The notes beneath the pieces were generated by a model. It did no database searches. It was given only the letters and a program-made list of their open reading frames with translations, and had not been told where the DNA came from. The position numbers and the translations under genes are program-made. 64,000 nucleotides of DNA from Streptomyces sp. NBC_00285 (GTDB taxonomy: Bacteria; Actinomycetota; Actinomycetes; Streptomycetales; Streptomycetaceae): contig NZ_CP108055.1 of assembly GCF_036174265.1 (NCBI RefSeq), positions 8,742,001-8,806,000 of the forward strand, written 5' to 3'. Below are positions 16,432-26,165 of this stretch, piece after piece. Positions within the stretch are counted from its first letter, which is position 1. Each line of letters opens with the position of its first letter.

Positions 16432-17690
16432 CGCGGGCGGCCGTCGATCTGCCGAAGACCACCCGGCTCTCACCACTGCTGCGACTGCTGATCCTCACCC
16501 AACTCGCCTTCAACCTCGGCTTCTTCGCCGTACTGCCCTTCCTGTCCGAACATCTGGGACAGGCCGTCGGCATGGCGGGCTGGCTGGTCGGGCTCGTGCT
16601 CGGACTGCGGACCTTCAGCCAGCAAGGGCTGTTCGTGGTGGGCGGGGCGCTCGCCGACCGGTACGGAGTCCGGCCGGTCGTCCTCGTCGGATGCGTGCTG
16701 CGGATCGCCGGGTTCGGCTGGCTCGGGTACGCCGAACGGACGTGGGCGGTCATCGGGGCCGTCCTCCTCATCGGCTTCGCGGCCGCCCTGTTCTCACCGG
16801 CCGTGGAGTCCGAGGTCACCCGGCAGGCGGTCGTCCACGAGGCGGCGGGCGGTGGCCGACGCACCCGCGTGCTCGCCCTGTTCACCGTCGCCGGGCAGGC
16901 GGGAGCGTTCGTGGGCCCGCTGCTCGGCGCGCTGCTGCTGTCGGTGGACTTCCGCGCCGTGTGTCTGGCGGGCGCCGCGATCTTCGTGCTCGTTCTCGCG
17001 GGGCACGTGTGGCTGCTGCCGCAGCACATCCCGGGGCGGCAACGAGTACAACTCAGGGGCGGCACAGGGACGTTGATCCGCAACCGGCGCTTCCTCGCGC
17101 TGTGCTGCGCGTACGGCGCCTATCTGCTCGCCTACAACCAGCTCTATCTCGCCCTTCCCGACGAGGTGGAACGAGCGACCGGTTCGCAGTCGGCGCTGGC
17201 CTGGCTGTTCGCCCTGTCCTCGCTGCTGGTCGTGACCGCCCAGCTTCCCGTCACCGGCTGGGTCGGCTCCAGAGTGTCGTTGCGCCGATCCATGTCGGCC
17301 GGACTGCTGCTGATCGGGGCCGGGTTCACGGTCGTCGCTCTCGCCCGGCCCGCCAACTGGGCCGGAACGGCGGGACTGTTGCCCTCGGCCGGCTTCGTCG
17401 TGCTGCTCACCTTCGGCCAGATGCTCGTCGCGCCCGTGGCCCGCGCCTGGGTGCCCGACCTCGCGGAAGAGGGCCGACTGGGCCTGTACACCGGGGCGTT
17501 GTCCTCGGTATCCGGACTGATCGTGCTGATCGGCAGCTCCGTCACCGGCGCCCTGCTGGACAGCGGCCTGCCGCCCGCAGTGCCATGGCTGGCCTTGGCC
17601 GCCGTACCGGTCGCCGCGGTCGGGCTGCTGCCGCGACGGTCGGAACCTGCGGGTGGGCCAGGTGGCGCGAGGGCGGGGGCGCCGGTATGA
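16428..17690 (+). CDS. MFS transporter
   Basis: A 420-residue major-facilitator protein with about 12 membrane helices. The family loop motif between helices 2 and 3 is GGALADRYGVRPVVLVG, and ADRYGxRP is the standard signature. It resembles MdtG/MdtH-type proton-coupled exporters in its N-terminal half (LAFNLGFFAVLPFLSEHLG). It overlaps the fused permease by 4 bases (ATGA), so the ABC uptake parts and this MFS protein are translated together. That pairing would suit an import/export cycle for a small ligand, although this protein is not an obvious CntE homologue. Confidence 0.85.
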   Translation: MTRAAVDLPKTTRLSPLLRLLILTQLAFNLGFFAVLPFLSEHLGQAVGMAGWLVGLVLGLRTFSQQGLFVVGGALADRYGVRPVVLVGCVLRIAGFGWLGYAERTWAVIGAVLLIGFAAALFSPAVESEVTRQAVVHEAAGGGRRTRVLALFTVAGQAGAFVGPLLGALLLSVDFRAVCLAGAAIFVLVLAGHVWLLPQHIPGRQRVQLRGGTGTLIRNRRFLALCCAYGAYLLAYNQLYLALPDEVERATGSQSALAWLFALSSLLVVTAQLPVTGWVGSRVSLRRSMSAGLLLIGAGFTVVALARPANWAGTAGLLPSAGFVVLLTFGQMLVAPVARAWVPDLAEEGRLGLYTGALSSVSGLIVLIGSSVTGALLDSGLPPAVPWLALAAVPVAAVGLLPRRSEPAGGPGGARAGAPV

Positions 17691-17846
17691 ACCTGCTGAA
17701 GGGGTCGGGCGCCGGAACGAACCAGCCGTACGGCTCATCCGCCGTGCCGGCACGAAGCCGCTGTAGGGCTCATCCACCGTAGCGCTCACCCGTCGTGCCG
17801 GGGTGAACCGTCGGAGGGGCAGGTGGTGCGGCGGTAGGGTCCACGC

Positions 17847-18296
17847 ATGGAGAGTCAGGAGATTCGGGTGGCGATCGCCCGGGAGGCGGACCAGGAACTC
17901 GTCGATGCCTTCGGGCGGATGCTGCCGCAGCTGTCCTCGACGGCCGAGGCCCTCGATCTCGCCGCGCTCGACCGCATCCTGGCCTGTGACGCCAACACCA
18001 TGCTGATCGCCAGGTCGGCGGCCGGGTCGGTGGTCGGCACCCTCACCTTGGTCATGTTCCCCGCGCCCGCGGGACTGCGGGCCCGTATCGAGGACGTGAT
18101 CGTCGACCACGAGGCACGCGGCCAGGGGGTCGCGGGGCTGCTGATCCGGGAGGCCATACAGCTCGCTCGGGATGCCGGGGCTCGTACGGTCGACCTCACC
18201 TCACGCCCGGACCGGGCGGCGGCCAACCGGCTGTACGAGCGACAGGGCTTCCGGCAGCGGGCGTCGACGGTATACCGAGTGCCGTTGAAGAGCTGA
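17847..18296 (+). CDS. GNAT-family N-acetyltransferase
   Basis: A 149-residue GNAT protein. The acetyl-CoA loop is DVIVDHEARGQGVAGLLIREA (R-G-Q-G-V-A/G form), and the C-terminal part has LTSRPDRAAANRLYERQGF, typical of motif B. It starts at ATG 17847 after a 156-base gap and is probably a separate transcript from the transporter genes. It faces the CDP-alcohol phosphatidyltransferase gene, with stops 20 bases apart. Substrate unknown. Confidence 0.85.
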   Translation: MESQEIRVAIAREADQELVDAFGRMLPQLSSTAEALDLAALDRILACDANTMLIARSAAGSVVGTLTLVMFPAPAGLRARIEDVIVDHEARGQGVAGLLIREAIQLARDAGARTVDLTSRPDRAAANRLYERQGFRQRASTVYRVPLKS

Positions 18297-18316
18297 CCCG
18301 CCAGGCCCGCAAGTCG

Positions 18317-19114
18317 TCAGGAGGCCATCGCCTCGGGTTCCCGTTCCCGCTCCGCCGCCACGAACTCCAGCTCCAGCAGCTCACCCACCGCGGCCTCGTC
18401 CGCCCGGTGCGTGCGCCACAGCCACAGGATGTCCCGGCCGAACGACCAGACCAGCGTGGAGAGGGCCAGGGCCACGACCCCGAAGGTCGCCGTGTGGGGC
18501 AGGTATCCGGACGCGGCCACCAGCAGCAGGATGCCCTGGAGCGCGGCCACCGTCTTGCGGGCCATGCTCGGCGGCAGCGGGGCGTTGAGCCACGACCACG
18601 CGCGGGCCGCGGCGACGAAGCCGTAGCGCATGCCGCCGATCAGCAGGACCCACGGGCCCTGGGACATCGACACGTACACGCTGAGCACCAGGATCAGGAA
18701 CGCGTCGACCTCCATGTCGAACCGCGCGCCCAGCGGGGTCGAGGTGCCCGTGGCGCGGGCCACCTTGCCGTCGACGCCGTCGAGGATCAGGGCCACCGCG
18801 GTCAGGCCCACGAACAGCGTCACCGGCGGGGAGTCCTGGTAGGAGTCCGCGACCAGGGCGGTGACTCCGCCGACCAGGGTCGCCCGGCCCAGGGTCACCC
18901 GGTTGGCCGGTCCGAACGAGCGTGGCCGGGTGCGGTGCAGTGCCCTGGAGAGCACACCCCAGGTGGCGGCGGCGAAGGCGAGGCCGGTCAGCCAGCCCGC
19001 CGGCCCCATGCCGATCGCCGTGCCGAGCAGGGCCAGCAACAGGATCTGCAGACCCGCTCCCACAGCGGTCTCCTGCTGAACCAGCCTTGCGTCGTAAGTG
19101 TTGTTCAGGGCCAC
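18317..19114 (-). CDS. CDP-alcohol phosphatidyltransferase family membrane protein
   Basis: A 265-residue integral membrane enzyme. The complete family motif D-x2-D-G-x2-A-R-x8-G-x3-D-x3-D is present: [13 protein letters not shown] with the downstream [11 protein letters not shown], so it should be catalytically competent in moving a CDP-linked group onto an alcohol. About six hydrophobic segments surround the motif. GTG 19114 is chosen because GGAGGAA lies 6-12 bases upstream and the protein then starts [12 protein letters not shown]; longer frames run into the divergent gene. It is transcribed away from the dehydrogenase/pterin-synthase-like operon, sharing a promoter with repeated GGTACGTG elements. 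The alcohol acceptor is unknown. Confidence 0.88.
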   Translation of the reverse strand: MALNNTYDARLVQQETAVGAGLQILLLALLGTAIGMGPAGWLTGLAFAAATWGVLSRALHRTRPRSFGPANRVTLGRATLVGGVTALVADSYQDSPPVTLFVGLTAVALILDGVDGKVARATGTSTPLGARFDMEVDAFLILVLSVYVSMSQGPWVLLIGGMRYGFVAAARAWSWLNAPLPPSMARKTVAALQGILLLVAASGYLPHTATFGVVALALSTLVWSFGRDILWLWRTHRADEAAVGELLELEFVAAEREREPEAMAS

Positions 19115-19153
19115 CGCAGATTCCTCCGGCCAGATGACAGAGTCGATCAAGGC

Positions 19154-19204
19154 CACGTACTGTGCGCGGCCTGTGCACATCTCGGTACGTGAACGAGGTA
19201 CGTG
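19154..19204. promoter_or_regulatory. Repeated GGTACGTG elements in a divergent promoter
   Basis: GGTACGTG occurs directly repeated at 19184-19191 and 19197-19204 (13-bp period), with the inverted form CACGTAC at 19154-19160. They lie between the divergent CDP-alcohol phosphatidyltransferase and dehydrogenase genes and could bind a regulator common to both sides. Confidence 0.4.
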
Positions 19205-19235
19205 CACGAGTTCCCGATCGTTCAGGAGGTTCTCG

Positions 19236-20216
19236 ATGAAGGCCGCCGCACGTGCGTTCTGGATCCGCTCTCCGGGTGAAGGCGAGATACGGGAGGTCAC
19301 CCTTCCGGCACCCCGCGAGGACGAGGTGCTGGTCCGCTCGCTGTACTCGGGGGTCAGCAGGGGCACGGAGACACTCGTGTTCCGCGGCAAGGTGCCCGAG
19401 AGCCAGCACGCGGCCATGCGGGCACCGTTCCAGGAGGGCGACTTCCCCGGCCCGGTGAAGTACGGCTACCTCAGCGTCGGAGAGGTGGAGGAGGGGCCCG
19501 CCCACCTGGTCGGACGTACGGTGTTCTGTCTGTACCCGCATCAGACACGGTACGTAGTCCCGGCGAGCGCCGTGACGGTCGTACCGGACGACGTGCCCGC
19601 CGCACGGGCCGTCCTCGCCGGCACCGTCGAGACCGCCGTGAACGCCCTCTGGGACGCGGCCCCCCTGATCGGCGACCGGATCGCGGTGGTCGGCGGCGGC
19701 ATGGTCGGCAGTTCGGTGGCCGCGTTGCTGGCACGCTTCCCGGGAGTGCGCGTCCAGTTGGTGGACGCCGCCCCCGCCCGCGCCGCCATCGCCGAGGCCC
19801 TCGGCGTCGGTTTCGCCTCCCCGGCGCAGGCTCTGGGCGACTGCGACCTCGTCGTCCACGCCAGCGCCACCGAACAGGGCCTCGCCCGATCGCTGGAACT
19901 CCTCAGCCCCGAGGGCACGGTCATCGAACTGAGCTGGTACGGCGACCGGAAGGTCAGCCTCCCGCTCGGCGAGGCCTTCCACTCCCGGCGGCTCGTCATT
20001 CGCAGCAGCCAGGTCGGCACCGTGTCCCCGGCCCGCGCGGGCCGCAGTTACGGCGACCGGCTCGCCCTCGCGCTGAAGCTGCTCGCCGATCCGGCGCTCG
20101 ACGCCCTCATCACGGGGGAAAGCGCGTTCGAGGAACTGCCCGACGTGATGCCCAGGCTCACCACCGGGGACATTCCGGCCCTCTGTCACCGCGTGAGGTA
20201 CGACAAGAGCGCCTGA
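19236..20216 (+). CDS. Zinc-independent MDR dehydrogenase (BchC-like)
   Basis: A 326-residue medium-chain dehydrogenase/reductase. The nucleotide-binding fold has [19 protein letters not shown], and the N-terminal catalytic domain has [19 protein letters not shown], a pattern of the BchC-type and related atypical MDR proteins. The usual catalytic-zinc cysteine/histidine set is not seen. ATG 19236 is preceded by AGGAGG. It leads a + strand operon: the pterin-synthase-like gene starts 117 bases on, then three genes joined by 4-base overlaps. It probably oxidises or reduces an alcohol intermediate of the cluster's product. Confidence 0.82.
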   Translation: MKAAARAFWIRSPGEGEIREVTLPAPREDEVLVRSLYSGVSRGTETLVFRGKVPESQHAAMRAPFQEGDFPGPVKYGYLSVGEVEEGPAHLVGRTVFCLYPHQTRYVVPASAVTVVPDDVPAARAVLAGTVETAVNALWDAAPLIGDRIAVVGGGMVGSSVAALLARFPGVRVQLVDAAPARAAIAEALGVGFASPAQALGDCDLVVHASATEQGLARSLELLSPEGTVIELSWYGDRKVSLPLGEAFHSRRLVIRSSQVGTVSPARAGRSYGDRLALALKLLADPALDALITGESAFEELPDVMPRLTTGDIPALCHRVRYDKSA

Positions 20217-20221
20217 CCTGA

Positions 20222-21908
<1,687 letters not shown>

Positions 21909-21912
<4 letters not shown>

Positions 21913-22916
21913 GGAAGACGGCGACGAAGCAGAGCGGGAAGGTCCCGGCACAGCCGGGACCGCGGGAGGTGCTGTCGGTGAAGTCTGGTCCGCCGTCCGA
22001 CACGGAATCGGTCATTCCCGGTGCGGGTCCCAGCGTCCGCCCCGGCGAGCGCCCCACCGTACGGCTGCGGGACGCGGGGCCCGACGACGCTCCCCGCTAC
22101 GCCCCCGAGTGGCTGGAACTGCGCGAGGGACCCGACGCGGCGGCACGGGCGGGAGACCTGATCGACCCGCTGCGGATCCGGCTGGCCAACCTGCCGGGGA
22201 AGGCCGGACTGGTCATCCACGACCTGGGCTGCGGCACCGGCTCGATGGGCCGCTGGCTGGCGTCCCGGCTGGACGGTCCCCAGCACTGGATCCTGCACGA
22301 CCGGGACCCCTACCTCCTGCACTTCGCGGCCGTCGCCTCCCCGCGCTCCGCCGCCGACGGCAGCCGGGTAACCGTCGAGACCCGCCGCGGCGACGTCGGC
22401 CTGCTCACCCCGGACGCCCTCGCCGGCGCCTCCCTGGTGACCGCGTCCGCCCTCCTGGACGTCCTCACCCGCCAGGAGATCGAGACCCTCGCCGCGGCCT
22501 GCACCGGCGCCGGGGTACCGGCCCTGCTCACCCTGTCCGTGGCGGGCCGCGTCGAACTGAGCCCGTCCGACCCGCTGGACGACGAGATCGCCCAGGCGTT
22601 CAACGCCCATCAGCGACGCGGTGGCCTGCTCGGCCCGGACGCCGTCAACGTCGCCTGCGAGGCCTTCTCCGAGCGGGGCGCGACCGTACGGCTGCACCCC
22701 AGCGCCTGGCGCCTGGGCCCCGCCGACTCCGCCCTCACCACGCAGTGGCTGCGCGGCTGGGTGAGCGCCGCCGTCGAGGAGCGCCCCGAGCTGAAGGAAC
22801 GCGCCGAGCGCTACCTCAGCGACCGCCTGGAAGCCTGCCGCGCGGGCGAGTTGAACGTCGTCGTCCACCACAGCGACCTGCTGGCACTGTCCCGTCCGAC
22901 GGGCGGAGCGTCATGA
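21909..22916 (+). CDS. Class I SAM-dependent methyltransferase
   Basis: A 335-residue methyltransferase. Motif I is VIHDLGCGTGSMGRWL, followed by an acidic strand end (ILHDRDPYLL) and the motif-II/III region ASLVTASALLDVLT. A basic, Pro/Ser-rich N-terminal extension of about 65 residues precedes the fold. It starts at ATG 21909 overlapping the glycosyltransferase stop, and its stop overlaps the ATG of the YbhN-like gene. It probably methylates the glycosylated intermediate of the cluster. Confidence 0.87.
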
Positions 22917-24337
22917 GCGTGGAGACGGTGCGGCCGGGCCTGCCGGTCCGGCGGCCCGCCGCGGTGGTCGAGCCCGCCACCCCCTCCCAGCGGGCCGTCA
23001 CGCTGCGGGCCGAGGTGCTCCACACGCGGGACGACCTGCTCGCGGCGCGCACGGAGGCCCTCGTGGCCAGGGCCGAACTGCTCGCCGCCGCCGGACACTC
23101 CGTCGCGGACCTCACCGACGCCGCCGTCTCCCACGACCGGATCGGCGTGATCGTGACCGCGGCCCGGCCCCGCCCCGCCCAAACGCCCCGGTGGCGCACC
23201 GCACTGCGCGCGGCCCTCAACTCCCGCGCGCTGCGCACCCACTTCGGCACCGTCGCCGGTGTCACCATCCTCGCTCTGCTGCTGTGGCGCCTGGGCACCG
23301 GCGTCTTCCTGGACGGCCTGCGCAGGATCGACGGCACCGCCCTGCTGGCGGCCCTCGCGATCGGCGTCGTGACCACCGTGTTCAGCGCCTGGCGCTGGCA
23401 GGTGGTGGCCCGCGGGCTGCGCCTCCGGCTGCCGCTCGGCGTGGCCGTGGCCGACTACTACCGGGCCCTGTTCCTCAACGCGGCCCTGCCCGGCGGTGTC
23501 CTCGGTGACGTGCACCGCGCGGTACGGCACGGCCAGAGCGCCGGGGACATGGGCCGCGGAGTGCGGGCTGTCGTCCTCGAACGGGTCGCCGGACAGGTCG
23601 CGTTGGCGATCGTCGGCGGTGCCGTGCTGCTCACCATGCCGTCCCCGGTGCTGGCCGAGGTCCGCCACCTCGCCCCCGTCGTCGGCCTCGTCGTCCTGGG
23701 TGCCCTCGCCGTGGTCGTGGCCCTGCGGATGAACCGGGCTCCCTCCTCCTCCCGCCGGGGCCGGGCCCTGCGCACGGCCCTCGGCGAGGCCCGCGAGGGA
23801 CTCCTGTCCCGCCGCAACTGGCCCGGTGTCGCGCTCTCGTCGGCCGTCGTGCTGGCCGGTCACCTCGGGATGTTCGTGCTGGCGGCCCGCATCGCGGGCT
23901 CCGCCGCCTCCGTCGCCGTCCTGCTGCCGCTGGCCGTGCTCGCCCTGCTCGCCATGGGACTGCCGCTGAACATCGGCGGCTTCGGCCCCCGGGAGGGCAT
24001 CACCGCCTGGGCGTTCGCCGCCATGGGCCTCGGCGCCGGCGCCGGTCTCGCGACCGCGATCGTGTACGGCGTCCTCAGCTTCGTGGCGAGCCTGCCGGGC
24101 GCCGTCGTCCTGGTCGTCCGTTGGTACCAGGGACTGCGGAGCCCGGCGAAGTCCTACTCCTCGTCGGATGCTTCGGTGCCGGATACCTCGGCGGGGGACC
24201 CGGAAGGTGCTTCGGCAGGTGCCTCGGTCAGCATCGAGAAATATGCTCCGAAGGACGCCGCGAAGCTCGCCAGCAAGGCTTTCCCTTTTTCCGCAGAGCC
24301 CAGCGAAGGGCGTCCGATGACACCGGAATCGGTGTAA
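22913..24337 (+). CDS. YbhN/lysyl-PG-synthase-type membrane protein (UPF0104)
   Basis: A 474-residue membrane protein. About 100 cytoplasmic residues with a coiled, Ala/Arg-rich stretch precede about eight helices. The family core is recognisable: SAWRWQVVARGLRL, YYRALFLNAALPGGVLGDVHRA and LPLNIGGFGPREGITAWAF (the last is the glycine-rich signature of the AglD/YbhN family). Relatives act as lipid or lipid-sugar flippases, so it may move a lipid-linked product. The last 60 residues (24154-24337) lie antisense to the end of the creatininase gene and are low-complexity Ser/Ala/Glu, probably a non-essential tail gained when the original stop was lost. Confidence 0.82.
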   Translation: MSVETVRPGLPVRRPAAVVEPATPSQRAVTLRAEVLHTRDDLLAARTEALVARAELLAAAGHSVADLTDAAVSHDRIGVIVTAARPRPAQTPRWRTALRAALNSRALRTHFGTVAGVTILALLLWRLGTGVFLDGLRRIDGTALLAALAIGVVTTVFSAWRWQVVARGLRLRLPLGVAVADYYRALFLNAALPGGVLGDVHRAVRHGQSAGDMGRGVRAVVLERVAGQVALAIVGGAVLLTMPSPVLAEVRHLAPVVGLVVLGALAVVVALRMNRAPSSSRRGRALRTALGEAREGLLSRRNWPGVALSSAVVLAGHLGMFVLAARIAGSAASVAVLLPLAVLALLAMGLPLNIGGFGPREGITAWAFAAMGLGAGAGLATAIVYGVLSFVASLPGAVVLVVRWYQGLRSPAKSYSSSDASVPDTSAGDPEGASAGASVSIEKYAPKDAAKLASKAFPFSAEPSEGRPMTPESV

Positions 24338-24969
24338 CCGGACATGCCGAGGGTGAGGAGATGACGACGGTCGTCCGCGACGAAATCGGAGGTCTCGTAA
24401 CCTGGTCGGACACATTCCGGGTGGGCATGCAGAAGAATGGAGGTCTCGATTTCTCCCGCGTGCATGTCGGTCAGCAGCGAGGTGGCCACCTCCGCCTCCT
24501 GGCGGGCGGCCTCCCAGTCCTCCCCGGCCGGGAACAGCGCCATTCGCTCCCCGCGGGCGGAGGCCTCCTGGACGACGTTGCCCAGCACGTAGTTGCCCCC
24601 GTGTCCGTTGACCACGACCAGGGCCTCGACGCCGGATCGGCGCAGCGAGGCCGCGATGTCCCGTACCACCGAGTGAAGGGTGACGGAGGAGATGCTGACG
24701 GTCCCCGGCCAGGCCGCGTGCTCGTGCGAGCAGGCGATCGTCACCGGCGGAAGGAGGTGCACCGGGTATGCCGCGGCGATCTCGCGCGCGATGGCACAGG
24801 CGACGAGTGTGTCGGTCGCCAGGGGAAGATACGGACCGTGTTGTTCGAAGCTCCCGACCGGAAGAACGGCGACCTGTGTTGAGACGCCCGCCCCCCGCGT
24901 CCGTACGTCTTCCGTAGTGTCCGTCGGCAACAGACCGTACGCCGCCGACCCTATTTCCGAACCGCTCAT
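24154..24969 (-). CDS. Creatininase-family metal hydrolase (ArfB-like candidate)
   Basis: A 271-residue creatininase-fold amidohydrolase. Metal-binding residues are intact: Glu42 and His44 in SFEQHGPYLP, Asp53 (ATDT), His123 in VVNGHGGN and Glu173 in HAGEIETS. The usual GPHLP histidine is Tyr47. Archaeal ArfB, a member of this family, deformylates FAPy, the product of GTP cyclohydrolase III. Here the gene is divergent by only 38 bases from a GTP cyclohydrolase II with the FAPy-forming Met120, so the same reaction is the best guess. Its 3-prime end overlaps the convergent YbhN-like gene by 184 bases. Confidence 0.82.
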   Translation of the reverse strand: MSGSEIGSAAYGLLPTDTTEDVRTRGAGVSTQVAVLPVGSFEQHGPYLPLATDTLVACAIAREIAAAYPVHLLPPVTIACSHEHAAWPGTVSISSVTLHSVVRDIAASLRRSGVEALVVVNGHGGNYVLGNVVQEASARGERMALFPAGEDWEAARQEAEVATSLLTDMHAGEIETSILLHAHPECVRPGYETSDFVADDRRHLLTLGMSGYTDSGVIGRPSLGSAEKGKALLASFAASFGAYFSMLTEAPAEAPSGSPAEVSGTEASDEE

Positions 24970-25007
24970 CTTTTCACGGCCTTTCGTCTCTGCTTAGGAA
25001 CCAGATC

Positions 25008-25667
25008 ATGACAGACAAAGTTGGCGTACTCGGCAAGAAGGCACCACAGCGTACGGGTGTGGAGCGCGTGGTGAATGCACCGCTGCCCACCGTGTACGGG
25101 AAATTCCAGGCCGTCGGCTATCTCGATCACGACCGCGGCGACGAACAAGTCGCCCTGGTTCACGGTGACATAGGTTCGGACGACGTTCTCGTCCGGCTGC
25201 ATTCCGAGTGCCTGACCGGTGACGCGTTCGGCTCCCAGCACTGCGAGTGCGGCGACCAGCTCGACGCCGCGCTGCGGGCCGTGGTCAAGGCGGGCAGCGG
25301 CATCGTCGTCTACCTGCGCGGCCATGAGGGCCGGGGCATCGGACTGCTGGGCAAGCTGCGCGCGATGGCCCTGCAGGCGGAGGGCCTGGACACCGTCGAG
25401 GCGAACCTCGCGCTCGGTCTGCCGGTGGACTCCCGGGACTACGGCGTCGCCGCCGGGATCTTCCACGACCTGGGTGTGAAGTCGGTCCGCCTGATGTCGA
25501 ACAACCCGCGCAAGCGCGAGGCGCTGCTGCAGCACGGGATCAAGGTCACCGAGACGGTGCCGCTGCTGATAACGCCGTGCGAGAGCAACATCACCTATCT
25601 GCGCACCAAGCGGGAGCGACTGGACCACCACCTGCCCCACCTGGACGCGGTGGCCCACCTGTCCTGA
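25008..25667 (+). CDS. GTP cyclohydrolase II paralogue with Met120 (FAPy-forming type)
   Basis: A 219-residue GTP cyclohydrolase II. Zinc ligands are Cys68, Cys79 and Cys81 (SECLTGD, SQHCECGDQL), and GHEGRGIGLLGKLRA carries the catalytic loop. The residue after GKLRA is Met120; riboflavin-pathway enzymes have Tyr here. In S. coelicolor the paralogue SCO6655 with Met120 was shown to release 2-amino-5-formylamino-6-ribosylamino-pyrimidinone phosphate (FAPy) rather than the deformylated product, so this protein is predicted to do the same. No other riboflavin gene is nearby. It shares a 38-base divergent promoter with the creatininase-family gene. Confidence 0.9.
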   Translation: MTDKVGVLGKKAPQRTGVERVVNAPLPTVYGKFQAVGYLDHDRGDEQVALVHGDIGSDDVLVRLHSECLTGDAFGSQHCECGDQLDAALRAVVKAGSGIVVYLRGHEGRGIGLLGKLRAMALQAEGLDTVEANLALGLPVDSRDYGVAAGIFHDLGVKSVRLMSNNPRKREALLQHGIKVTETVPLLITPCESNITYLRTKRERLDHHLPHLDAVAHLS

Positions 25668-25712
25668 CCGCCCGGCGGGTTCCGGCACGGCACATCCGGA
25701 CAGGAAGAGGGC

Positions 25713-26165
25713 ATGACCGACGACGTCCTCTTCCTCTCCGGAGAGCAGGCCACGCGCCTGCTCGACGCGGACACCGCCCTCACCGCGCCAGGCGCGGTCC
25801 ATCCGCCGGCGAGGAAAACGCATCCCGGCCGCTTCGACGACAGCCTGGTCTTCGCCCACCACTCACGTCCCCACACCGGGGCCGTCGCGAAGTCCCGCAG
25901 CGCCAACCCGGGAAACACGGGCAACGCGAGGGTGCCCGCCCCGGCGACCGCGGCCGAGCACGCAGGGCCGGTCGTCGACGCACTCGGGAACGGGCTGCGG
26001 GACGCCGACGCCCTGACCGCGCGGGAAGCCGCCACCACGGGACGACGAGCCGTGGCGCGCACCGGGTCCGGCGACATCGTCCGCTGCGACAGCGTCGGCC
26101 TCGGCATCCAGGACGCGGCAGCCGCCCGGGCCGTGGTGCGGTCGGCCGAGGGGGAGCGCGGATGA
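25713..26165 (+). pseudogene. Remnant of an ornithine cyclodeaminase/mu-crystallin gene
   Basis: A 150-codon open frame whose two ends look like ornithine cyclodeaminase/mu-crystallin (start DDVLFLSGEQATRLLDADTAL; end GDIVRCDSVGLGIQDAAAARAVV) while the NAD-binding middle is missing or scrambled. Intact family members have about 310-340 residues. The stop overlaps the ATG of the FAD oxidoreductase (ATGA), so its translation may still couple to that gene. Family members reduce cyclic ketimines or cyclise ornithine/lysine, which fits the lysine module downstream. It could be a cut-down functional protein, but loss of the cofactor site argues for decay. Confidence 0.7.

Noticed and set aside
16428..17690. 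Staphylopine-type metallophore exporter (CntE)
   Set aside because: The helix and loop sequences resemble MdtG/MdtH-like proteins more than CntE, and no nicotianamine-synthase-like or opine dehydrogenase gene is adjacent.
17691..17846. Degenerate short repeats (GCCG...CGGCT-like) after the MFS gene
   Set aside because: The copies are too short and diverged to separate from ordinary GC-rich sequence.
25008..25667. Riboflavin-biosynthesis ribA
   Set aside because: Met120 instead of Tyr, no other riboflavin gene and no FMN riboswitch argue against a role in riboflavin synthesis.
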